Source: Niveispirillum sp.
GTDB lineage: Bacteria; Pseudomonadota; Alphaproteobacteria; Azospirillales; Azospirillaceae
DNA length: 5,650 bases
Reading direction: 5' to 3'
NCBI GenBank assembly: GCA_016463045.1
Contig: JAEMSB010000327.1
Span: 1-5,650 of the forward strand
A program made the position numbers and the translations under genes. Positions 1-4,957 of the stretch are shown piece after piece. Under the pieces are notes generated by a model. It worked only from the letters and a program-made list of their open reading frames with translations. It searched no databases and was not told the origin of the DNA. Each line of letters opens with the position of its first letter. Position 1 is the stretch's first letter.

Positions 1-147
1 GGCGTCCACGGCAGCGGCGCCCAGCGAAGCCACCTGGCCAATCTGGATGTCGTCAAGGTGGCCGTGAACCAGGAATATGTGCCCTTCACCCACCCCGTGG
101 TGGCCGGTGACGAGGTCGCCCTGTTCCCGCCGGTGACGGGCGGCTGA
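1..147 (+). CDS. moaD: Molybdopterin synthase small subunit MoaD, C-terminal part (5' end outside window)
   Basis: The reading frame is open from the first base and ends in TGA at 145-147, giving 48 residues of a protein cut by the window edge. MoaD is a small ubiquitin-fold protein. Its C-terminal Gly-Gly is converted to a thiocarboxylate, which supplies sulfur to cyclic pyranopterin monophosphate in the MoaD-MoaE molybdopterin synthase of the cytoplasm. The visible part shows the typical end of the family: a VAVNQEYV strand, then VVAGDEVALFPPVTGG with the required terminal Gly-Gly. The stop codon shares its last A with the ATG of moaE, so the pair is almost certainly co-transcribed and translationally coupled. 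In many alphaproteobacteria moaD follows pgsA; that gene, if present, lies to the left of this window. Identity is firm because of the Gly-Gly end and the moaE neighbour. Confidence 0.93.
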   Translation, partial: GVHGSGAQRSHLANLDVVKVAVNQEYVPFTHPVVAGDEVALFPPVTGG

Positions 148-626
148 TGGCGGTCAGGGTCCAGCAGCAGGATTTCGACATCGGGGCCGAACTGGCGGCT
201 TTGTCCGATGGCGATACCGGGATCGGCGGTGTGTGCAGCTTCACCGGTCTGGTCCGTGACCTGCACCCGCAGGCGGGCGAAGGGCCGGGCACCGTCCGCG
301 CCCTGACGCTGGAACATTATCCCGGCATGACCGAACGTCAGCTGGAAGCCATCGAGACGCAGGCGCGGGAACGCTGGCCCCTGTCGGCCTGCCTGATCAT
401 CCATCGGTATGGCCGCATGGAGCCGGGCGAACGCATCGTCCTGATCGCCTGCGCGTCCGCCCATCGCGAGGCGGCGTTCGATGCCTGCCGCTTCATCATG
501 GATTGGCTGAAAACCAAGGCCCCCTTCTGGAAGCTGGAAGAGACGGGCGATGCCGGCCAGCGCTGGGTCGATGCCCGTCACAGCGACCAGAACGCCGCCG
601 ACCGCTGGTCTGAAGCTTCCCGGTAA
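147..626 (+). CDS. moaE: Molybdopterin synthase catalytic subunit MoaE
   Basis: This 159-residue protein is the large subunit of molybdopterin synthase. It binds cyclic pyranopterin monophosphate and, with thiocarboxylated MoaD, adds two sulfurs to form molybdopterin, the precursor of the molybdenum cofactor. The family core is plain: GGVCSFTGLVRD near residues 27-38, LEHYPGM at 55-61, HRYGRMEPGE at 86-95, then SAHREAAFDACRFIMDWLK at 104-122 and APFWKLE at 125-131. Lys122 and Lys129 align with the two catalytic lysines of E. coli MoaE (K119 and K126). Length is normal for the family (about 150). The ATG overlaps the moaD stop by one base and has only a weak purine stretch upstream, consistent with translational coupling. 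The tail after about residue 140 is polar and poorly conserved. No terminator is obvious in the 111 bases that follow. Confidence 0.96.
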   Translation: MAVRVQQQDFDIGAELAALSDGDTGIGGVCSFTGLVRDLHPQAGEGPGTVRALTLEHYPGMTERQLEAIETQARERWPLSACLIIHRYGRMEPGERIVLIACASAHREAAFDACRFIMDWLKTKAPFWKLEETGDAGQRWVDARHSDQNAADRWSEASR

Positions 627-737
627 CACCTCGCCATAAGTCACAAGGCCCATGCGGTGGGAGCGCCAAGGTTGCAGGCGACAAAAAGGGCCACCTGTGC
701 CAAATATTAGGAACAGTGAAACCTTACCCGCATCGAA

Positions 738-1958
738 ATGTATGTGAAGGACGATCCCGCCACGATCCTGATCGTTGGCGGGGACAAATCCAGCTATCCG
801 GCACCGGCCGCGCTGAAACGGCTGTCACCCCCGGTCGATCTGCGCTTCCTGAAGTCGGAGGAGGAGCTGCTGCCCAATTGCAGGTCGCGGCGACCGGGTC
901 TGCTTGTGCTGGACCTGGACGGGGTGGGCACGCCGCTGGGCCTGATCGCCAATGTCAGGGCGGCCGACCTGCCGGTAGAGCCGACCATCATCATGATCGG
1001 CGACGATGTTCTGCCGCATCAGCGGACCGCCGCCGTGGAACTGGGCGTGCTGGAGGTGATGGAGCGGCCAGAAACGCTGGCGGAGCTGCAAACCCGCCTG
1101 CTGGCCCATCTGCGGCTGCGCGACCGGGTGATTAAGGCGGAACTGGCCGCAACAGAGCGCAACCAGCGCCTGACCGAGGCCATGGAATTGCTGAAGATCG
1201 CCGAGCGCCGGTTGCTGGAGCAAAGGCCGGCGCCGCCTGACAGCCGGCCCATGACGGAAATGATCGCGAACGCCTCGCATGAGCTGCGGACACCGCTGCA
1301 TGCCATCATCGGCTTTTCCGAACTGATCCGCGATGCCGCACACGGCCCCCATAAGGACCCGCGCTATCCCGAATATGCCGTCGATATCCATCAGGCCGCG
1401 ACCCATATGCTGGCCATTGTCGATGGCACCCTGGATTTGGCGCGGGCAGAGGCCGGGGCCGATCCGCTGGATATCCGCGACATCGATATCGGACGCACCG
1501 TCCAGGACAGCGCGCGCATGCTGCGGCAACTGGCGGAAGGCACCGGCATCACCCTGGATATCAAGGTGCCGGAGGTGCCGCTGCGCATCCGCACCGATCC
1601 GGAAAAAGTTCGCCAGATCGTCATCAACCTTGCCTCCAACGCTATCAAGTTCACCCCGCGCGGTGGCCGTGTCACGGTGGAGGTGGCGGGTCTGGATGAT
1701 GGTGGTGCCATCATCCTGGTGATCCGCGACACCGGCATCGGCATCGCCAACCAGGATATCGCAACGGCGATGAAGCCGTTCGGACAGGTGCGCCAACCCG
1801 ACAAGCCGCACCCCAAAGGCAGCGGCCTGGGCCTGCCGCTGACCCGCCGTTTCGTGGAGATGCTGGGTGGCGCCCTGGACATCTCATCCGTTCCCGGCAA
1901 GGGCACCGTGGTCAGCGTCCGCCTGCCGCCCAGCGCGCCGGGCGACATCTCCCCCTGA
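738..1958 (+). CDS. Soluble sensor histidine kinase with degenerate N-terminal receiver domain
   Basis: This 406-residue protein has no membrane segment or signal peptide and should be cytoplasmic. Residues about 8-125 have a receiver-like fold pattern: strand ILIVGG (10-15), LLVLDLD (55-61) with Asp59 in the phospho-acceptor place, IIMIGDD (84-90) and ERPETLAEL (109-117). The usual acidic pair is Gly14-Gly15, the Thr/Ser is Gly88 and the conserved Lys is Arg110, so it is probably a pseudo-receiver. A charged helix (about 126-163) leads to the HisKA box SHELRTPLHAIIGFSEL with His181 as phosphorylation site. The ATPase domain shows an N box (NLASNAIKF, Asn297/Asn301), G1 (DTGIGI, 331-336), F box (KPFGQV) and G2 (GSGLGLPL, 361-368), so catalysis looks intact. 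The dimerisation motif resembles the PleC/DivJ type, suggesting a DivK- or PleD-like partner (inference); no response regulator is present here. An in-frame TGA at 717-719 leaves ATG 738 as the only sensible start, but its ribosome binding site is poor. Confidence 0.9.
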   Translation: MYVKDDPATILIVGGDKSSYPAPAALKRLSPPVDLRFLKSEEELLPNCRSRRPGLLVLDLDGVGTPLGLIANVRAADLPVEPTIIMIGDDVLPHQRTAAVELGVLEVMERPETLAELQTRLLAHLRLRDRVIKAELAATERNQRLTEAMELLKIAERRLLEQRPAPPDSRPMTEMIANASHELRTPLHAIIGFSELIRDAAHGPHKDPRYPEYAVDIHQAATHMLAIVDGTLDLARAEAGADPLDIRDIDIGRTVQDSARMLRQLAEGTGITLDIKVPEVPLRIRTDPEKVRQIVINLASNAIKFTPRGGRVTVEVAGLDDGGAIILVIRDTGIGIANQDIATAMKPFGQVRQPDKPHPKGSGLGLPLTRRFVEMLGGALDISSVPGKGTVVSVRLPPSAPGDISP

Positions 1959-2023
1959 CGCTGAACATTAAAGAAAAACAAGCCTTTCAGATCTTCAGTA
2001 GAAGGATTGCAGCTCACGGGCTT

Positions 2024-2037
2024 AATAGAAATCTATT
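2024..2037. promoter_or_regulatory. 14-bp inverted repeat in the AT-rich leader of the chemoreceptor gene
   Basis: The arms AATAGA (2024-2029) and TCTATT (2032-2037) are exact reverse complements around AA. The repeat sits 95 bases before the chemoreceptor ATG, in a gap (1959-2131) of only about 42-45% G+C. A weak sigma70-like pair, TTGCAG at 2008-2013 and TCTATT at 2032-2037 with an 18-base spacer, would put the repeat over the -10 element, which suggests an operator. The promoter match is poor (3 of 6 and 4 of 6). No sigma28-type or sigma54-type promoter was recognised. Function is inferred from position and symmetry only. Confidence 0.3.
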
Positions 2038-2436
2038 CACTATCCCGACGCATAGATTTTTCAGGCAAGCACACAGGCATAAGACACTGAACAGAATCCA
2101 TCTAGAACCGAAGCAACCTTCGGGAGGGATCATGTTCAGCAACGTTTCCATTCAAATCCGCGTGATCGCAGCCTTCAGCGTTGTCCTGGCATTGACGTTG
2201 ATGTTGGGCATTATGTCGCTCTCGCGCATGAACAGCGTTGCCGATAGCGGAGTATTCATCGGGACCAATGCCCTGCCTTCGATTAAGGAAATCGATGGCA
2301 TTTATACGGCGACCCTGCGAATCCGGGTTGATCAATATCAGCATATACTTACGCTAACTGATAAGGAGATGGATGCCCTTGAGAAAAGAATGGAGGGCGC
2401 CCAAATGGATTTCGAACAGTCCCGGAAAAACTATGA

Positions 2437-2446
2437 GCCCTGATAA
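2437..2446 (+). other. First frameshift site of the chemoreceptor gene (CCC run before tandem stops)
   Basis: The upstream frame hits TGA at 2441-2443 and TAA at 2444-2446. The frame that carries the next part of the protein is closed on its left by TGA at 2434-2436. The change of frame is therefore confined to about 2437-2440, that is, the GCCC just before the stop. Reading CCC then CTG instead of CCC then TGA gives YEP-LISSKEEQ, which suits a four-helix-bundle sensor. Loss of one C from a C4 run is the simplest explanation. The site does not match a known slippery heptamer. Confidence 0.75.
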
Positions 2447-2570
2447 GCTCAAAGGAAGAACAGTCCATTTATAATGAATTCATGTCAAAATGGACAGAGT
2501 ATATGTCCAATTGTAAATCAATTCATGCCTTGTCCCGCCAGAACAAAACAGAAGAAGCCACCACCCTGAT

Positions 2571-2597
2571 GCGGGAACGGCAAACCCCGCTTTTTTT
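2571..2597 (+). other. Second frameshift site: GC hairpin followed by T7 with U_UUU_UUA slippery heptamer
   Basis: GCGGG (2571-2575) and CCCGC (2586-2590) can form a five-pair stem with a ten-base loop, directly followed by seven T (2591-2597) and AAG. The upstream frame reads CTT TTT TTA at 2590-2598. The heptamer T_TTT_TTA at 2592-2598 is thus in phase for a -1 slip into the frame that encodes KLQEDIKKL onward. The same bases also look like a short intrinsic terminator inside the gene. The simplest reading is loss of one T from T8, by mutation or by homopolymer miscall. The frame change could lie anywhere in 2517-2632 by stop codons alone; the T run is favoured because the protein pattern is continuous there. 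Confidence 0.6.
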
Positions 2598-2684
2598 AAG
2601 TTACAGGAAGATATCAAAAAGCTGGTCAAACTGAACGAAGATGCTGCCACTCAACTCGTTGGCGACCTGAAATCTACCGCCCGT

Positions 2685-3812
2685 ATGTCCTTGATTATTA
2701 CGGCAGTGGTTCTGGCCTTGGCCACAATACTGGCGCTGGTCGCCGGCTGGTCCCTGATTTCCGGTGTTGTAAAGCCGGTGCGCGGGATGACCGACACCAT
2801 GAACCGTCTGGCCCGGCACGAGCTGACGGTGGCCGTGGAGGGTGGTGATCGGGGTGACGAAATCGGCGACATGGCCCGCGCCGTCCAGGTGTTCAAGGAT
2901 GGCTTGATCGAGGCCGACCGTCTGGCCGAGACGCAGCGTCAGGAGCAGGCCGCCAAGGAGGCCCGCGCCGTCCGCGTCAACGACCTGATCAAGGCGTTTG
3001 ACGAGCAATCCTCCGCCGTGCTGCGCACCGTCAGCTCCGCCGCCACCGAACTGGATGCGACCGCGCAAAGCATGAGCGCCATTGCCGAGGAAACCAACCG
3101 TCAGGCCGCAGCCGCCGCTGCCGCTGCCGAGCAGACCACCGCCAATGTCCAGACGGTGGCCGCCGCCGCGGAGGAGATGGCCGCCTCCATCACCGAGATC
3201 AACACCCAGGTCAACCGCTCCAAGACCATCTCCGACCGCGCCTATACCGAGGTTCGCCAGACCGACAATACCGTCGCGGGTCTGGCCGAGGCGGCGGGCA
3301 AGATCGGGGCCGTGGTGCAACTGATCCAGGACATCGCCGGCCAGACAAATCTGCTGGCGCTGAATGCCACCATCGAGGCGGCACGGGCGGGAGAGGCCGG
3401 CAAGGGCTTTGCCGTGGTCGCGTCGGAAGTGAAGGCCCTGGCCAATCAGACGGCCAAGGCAACCGAAGAGATCGCGGCCCAGGTGTCGTCGGTGCAGCAA
3501 GCAACCGACAGCTCCGTCTCCGCCATCCGCTCCATCGGCACCACCATCCAGTCCGTATCGGAAATCGGCGCCTCCATCGCCGCCGCCATGGAACAGCAGG
3601 GTGCCTCAACCTCCGAGATCAGCCGCAATGTCACCCAGGCCGCAACCGGCACACAGGAAGTGTCGGCCAATGTCTCCCAGGTGACCGAAGCCGCCGCACA
3701 GACCGGGGCATCCGCCACCCAGGTGCTGGGTGCTGCCAAGGAACTGGCGCAGCAGGCCGAACATCTGCGCGCGCGGGTCGAACAGTTCCTGGCCGATATC
3801 CGCGCCGCCTGA
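2685..3812 (+). CDS. Residual open frame of the chemoreceptor: TM2, HAMP and signalling domain
   Basis: This is the longest uninterrupted piece of the broken receptor, 375 residues from the first ATG in its frame. It begins inside TM2 (about residues 2-25, hydrophobic, ending GWSLISG). A HAMP linker follows (VVKPVRGMTDTMNRLA to MARAVQVFKDG, about 29-73), then a long coiled-coil methyl-accepting domain. The kinase-contact hairpin is intact: QTNLLALNATIEAARAGEAG followed by KGFAVVASEVKALANQ, about residues 218-254. AAAAEEMAAS (about 159-168) fits the methylation-site pattern, and an eight-Ala run lies just before it. There is no good ribosome binding site ahead of ATG 2685, so it is unlikely to be made on its own. 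If it were made, it would be a membrane-anchored signalling module lacking a sensor. No C-terminal CheB/CheR-tethering pentapeptide is present; the protein ends FLADIRAA. Confidence 0.6.
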   Translation: MSLIITAVVLALATILALVAGWSLISGVVKPVRGMTDTMNRLARHELTVAVEGGDRGDEIGDMARAVQVFKDGLIEADRLAETQRQEQAAKEARAVRVNDLIKAFDEQSSAVLRTVSSAATELDATAQSMSAIAEETNRQAAAAAAAAEQTTANVQTVAAAAEEMAASITEINTQVNRSKTISDRAYTEVRQTDNTVAGLAEAAGKIGAVVQLIQDIAGQTNLLALNATIEAARAGEAGKGFAVVASEVKALANQTAKATEEIAAQVSSVQQATDSSVSAIRSIGTTIQSVSEIGASIAAAMEQQGASTSEISRNVTQAATGTQEVSANVSQVTEAAAQTGASATQVLGAAKELAQQAEHLRARVEQFLADIRAA

Positions 3813-3828
3813 TCCGCCGCACGATCAC

Positions 3829-3877
3829 CGGCCCCTGCGATCCGTGGTGGCAGCACCAGCCCGGAACGCAGGGGCCG
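3829..3877 (+). terminator. Large hairpin just after the chemoreceptor gene, possible transcription end
   Basis: The arms CGGCCCCTGCG (3829-3839) and CGCAGGGGCCG (3867-3877) pair perfectly over 11 bp. The 27-base loop contains a second stem, TGGTG (3845-3849) with CACCA (3854-3858), around GCAG. It starts 17 bases past the stop codon, where a terminator is expected. There is no T run after it, so it may act as a Rho-associated 3' end or RNA-stabilising structure rather than a classic intrinsic terminator. Confidence 0.5.
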
Positions 3878-3887
3878 CAATCATTCA

Positions 3888-3912
3888 GGGGCTGTACCGG
3901 GGTTCTGCCCCG
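3888..3912 (+). repeat. Second GC-rich hairpin with alternative pairings
   Basis: CGGGG (3898-3902) pairs with CCCCG (3908-3912) around TTCTG. Alternatively GGGGC (3888-3892) can pair with GCCCC (3907-3911). It lies ten bases beyond the larger hairpin. Short palindromes of the GGGG-TCTG-CCCC kind are, from memory, frequent between genes in GC-rich alphaproteobacteria, so this may be one copy of a dispersed intergenic repeat. Only one copy is in the window. Confidence 0.35.
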
Positions 3913-3980
3913 CCCGCAAAGACTTCACCCAGTCGTGACTGCTGCCGCGGCACGCATCAACAGCGGAGGGTCAAAATCCC

Positions 3981-4010
3981 CGCAGCGAACATCCAGCAAT
4001 CCTTGCTGCG
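3981..4010. repeat. Two mutually exclusive stems sharing a 3' arm
   Basis: CAGCAA (3994-3999) pairs exactly with TTGCTG (4003-4008) around TCC. CGCAGC (3981-3986) pairs exactly with GCTGCG (4005-4010). The two right arms overlap, so only one stem can form at a time. An AT-rich AATATTTG follows at 4011. The arrangement resembles a switch or attenuator, but no leader peptide or downstream gene on the plus strand supports that. Confidence 0.3.
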
Positions 4011-4215
4011 AATATTTGTCCACCGCGTATTGGTGCCGGTTCAAGGCTTGCCGCCCCCCTGTTTTGCGATCCAGCATCGGTTAATGCATGCATGTGTCGC
4101 ATAGCCGCAGGCGTATGACCCTTCCGCTTTTCCGTTCCGGAAATCCGCGAGTGATTCCCAAATCTTCAATCAACACACTGAAAATAAAAGGTTTTTAATC
4201 AACCCTCCGCTCACC

Positions 4216-4228
4216 GGTCAATTTGACC
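4216..4228. promoter_or_regulatory. Perfect 13-bp odd palindrome, operator-like
   Basis: GGTCAA (4216-4221) and TTGACC (4223-4228) are exact reverse complements around one T. It sits at the right edge of the AT-rich patch. The shape suits a dimeric DNA-binding protein. No gene start lies close by on either strand, so its target is unclear. Confidence 0.3.
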
Positions 4229-4248
4229 CCCGATCCAGCCAATGATTA

Positions 4249-4265
4249 TGCCTAAAAAATAGGCA
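4249..4265. promoter_or_regulatory. 17-bp inverted repeat TGCCTA-A5-TAGGCA
   Basis: TGCCTA (4249-4254) and TAGGCA (4260-4265) are exact reverse complements separated by five A. The A-tract centre would bend the DNA, and the symmetry suggests a protein-binding site. It lies 50 bases to the left of the DnaA-box pair. Function is unknown. Confidence 0.3.
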
Positions 4266-4314
4266 AATCCCGGAGACCCGCAGGCCGCAATGTTCCGGCG
4301 CGGTTACCGCCCCC

Positions 4315-4335
4315 TTAGCCACAGACTTATCCACA
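4315..4335 (+). other. Two tandem DnaA-box-like 9-mers
   Basis: TTATCCACA at 4327-4335 matches the consensus strong DnaA box (TTATCCACA) in all nine positions. TTAGCCACA at 4315-4323 differs by one base. They are in the same orientation, three bases apart, giving a 12-base period. An AT-rich patch lies 115-175 bases to the left, and a GANTC methylation motif (4336-4340) abuts the perfect box. This could be a DnaA-binding regulatory site or part of a replication origin. Only two good boxes are seen, and no origin-linked gene (dnaA, hemE, parAB, gidA, repABC) is in the window. Confidence 0.4.
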
Positions 4336-4339
4336 GATT

Positions 4340-4366
4340 CTGGGGAGAGCTTGTGTCTCTCCCCAG
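4340..4366 (-). terminator. Hairpin 7 bases after the maoC stop, likely transcript end
   Basis: CTGGGGAGAG (4340-4349) and CTCTCCCCAG (4357-4366) form a perfect 10-bp stem with a seven-base loop. On the minus strand it begins just seven bases past the maoC TGA (4376-4374). The bases that follow on that strand (AATCTGTGGA) are not a U-run, so it is an imperfect intrinsic terminator. It abuts the DnaA-box pair. Confidence 0.55.
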
Positions 4367-4373
4367 GCGCCGT

Positions 4374-4856
4374 TCAGGCGATGGTTTCAGTGGCCGCAGG
4401 GCGGGCAGGCACCATCACCATGGCCTCGCCATCAATCACGATGCGATCCCCGACAGTACAGATGGTGGACAGCATGGCGCGGCGCTTTTCCGGGACCAGA
4501 CCCGTCACCGTGACGGTGGTCGTCACCGTCTCCCCGATACGCACGGGCGAGCGGAAGCGCAGATTCTGGGACATGTAGATGCAACCAGGGCCGGGCAGGC
4601 GCGTGCCCAGAACCGTCGTGATGAAACAGGCCGACAGCATGCCATGCGCGATACGCCCGCCGAACGGCGTCGCCTTGGCATATTCCTCGTTGAGATGCAT
4701 GGGGTTTGTATCGCCCGAAATGCCGGCAAACATGACGATATCGGTTTCGGTGATGGTGCGGGCATAGACGCCTTTCATGCCCACGAACATGTCCTCGAAA
4801 TAAAAGCCGGTCAGATCGGCCGGGTCCAGGCCGGTGCGGCGGGCGATACTATCCAT
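4374..4856 (-). CDS. MaoC-family (R)-specific enoyl-CoA hydratase
   Basis: This is a single hot-dog-fold hydratase of 160 residues from ATG 4856. The family adds water to trans-2-enoyl-CoA to give (R)-3-hydroxyacyl-CoA, feeding polyhydroxyalkanoate synthesis or acyl-CoA interconversion. The hydratase signature is complete: FAGISGDTNPMHLNEEYA from residue 43, with catalytic Asp49 and His54 (spacing as in PhaJ, D31/H36), then PFGGRIAHGML. Later come LGTRLPGPGCIY, LRFRSPVRIGETV and a closing strand IDGEAMVMVP. Start choice: GGGAG lies ten bases before ATG 4856 and homologues begin near GFYFEDM. An in-frame ATG at 4919 would add 21 low-complexity residues (181 in total) without a clear ribosome binding site. 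The gene diverges from the hydrolase on the plus strand and ends in a hairpin. Substrate chain length cannot be read from the sequence. It could be PhaJ or a related hydratase, so no symbol is given. Confidence 0.9.
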   Translation of the reverse strand: MDSIARRTGLDPADLTGFYFEDMFVGMKGVYARTITETDIVMFAGISGDTNPMHLNEEYAKATPFGGRIAHGMLSACFITTVLGTRLPGPGCIYMSQNLRFRSPVRIGETVTTTVTVTGLVPEKRRAMLSTICTVGDRIVIDGEAMVMVPARPAATETIA

Positions 4857-4957
4857 CGTAACGATGCTCCCAGGCTTGGCGGATGGGGCCCCTGCCCCGT
4901 AAGCTGCCGTCACAACCATAGGCTTGGCCCGGCGGGGCGGTCAAACCGGCGGAAAGG
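4857..4957. promoter_or_regulatory. Divergent promoter region between maoC and hydrolase genes, with 9-bp direct repeat
   Basis: These 101 bases must hold the start signals for both divergent genes. AGGCTTGGC occurs exactly twice (4872-4880 and 4920-4928), 48 bases apart start to start, which might be paired binding sites for one regulator. GGGGCCCC is a perfect 8-mer palindrome within it, and a CCCC follows five bases on. No clear -35/-10 pair was found. If maoC starts at 4919, part of this region is coding and the gap shrinks to 38 bases. Confidence 0.35.

Larger units (their letters stand above)
2132..3812 (+). pseudogene. Methyl-accepting chemotaxis protein, interrupted by two -1 frameshifts
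   Basis: The gene has a strong ribosome binding site (GGGAGGG at 2122-2128, spaced from ATG 2132). Its first frame covers TM1 (about residues 10-30, VIAAFSVVLALTLMLGIMSL) and the start of a four-helix-bundle periplasmic sensor, then stops at TGATAA (2441-2446). The sensor continues in the -1 frame from 2440 (LISSKEEQSIYNEFMSKW, then TEEATTLMRERQTPLF), open to TGA 2632. It continues again in the next -1 frame from 2598 (KLQEDIKKLVKLNEDAA) through TM2, HAMP and signalling domain to TGA 3812. One extra C near 2438-2440 and one extra T in 2591-2597 would give an uninterrupted 560-residue receptor, a normal length. The protein would sense a ligand in the periplasm and control CheA/CheW at the inner membrane. 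Alternatives to a true pseudogene are homopolymer sequencing errors or, for the second site, recoding. The promoter and sensor part are much poorer in G+C than the signalling part. Confidence 0.82.
3813..4373. other. Non-coding stretch rich in inverted repeats
   Basis: No credible gene is seen on either strand between the chemoreceptor stop and the maoC stop. The left part (to about 4130) is GC-rich and holds hairpins at 3829-3877, 3888-3912 and 3981-4010, plus a 10-bp palindrome ATGCATGCAT at 4084-4093. A 6-bp-arm repeat TTTCCG-TTC-CGGAAA lies at 4129-4143. The middle (4141-4200) drops to about one third G+C. The right part holds inverted repeats at 4216-4228 and 4249-4265, two DnaA-box-like 9-mers at 4315-4335 and a hairpin at 4340-4366. 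No tRNA, riboswitch or transposase remnant was recognised. Confidence 0.7.

Noticed and set aside
716..1135. GTG-started frame of 139 codons overlapping the kinase start
   Set aside because: It has a nearby AGGA, but its product is an Arg/Ala/Gly-rich out-of-frame reading of the kinase N-terminus with no family resemblance.
825..1811. Long open frame of 328 codons on the minus strand opposite the histidine kinase
   Set aside because: It lies wholly inside a gene with clear kinase motifs on the plus strand. Its translation has no recognisable domain and a His/Gln/Gly/Arg-rich composition typical of antisense frames in GC-rich DNA.
2601..3500. Open frame of 299 codons on the minus strand opposite the chemoreceptor
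   Set aside because: It is antisense to the conserved HAMP and signalling domain. The Gly/Leu/His-rich product matches no family I know.
3730..4104. Frame running from the chemoreceptor 3' end into the intergenic region
   Set aside because: Its first part is out of frame with the receptor, and the rest crosses hairpins without codon bias or a ribosome binding site.
4141..4366. Confident call of a chromosomal replication origin
   Set aside because: There is only one perfect and one near-perfect DnaA box, and no origin-linked neighbour gene; a third candidate at 4016-4024 has two mismatches. It is kept as a finding, not a feature call.
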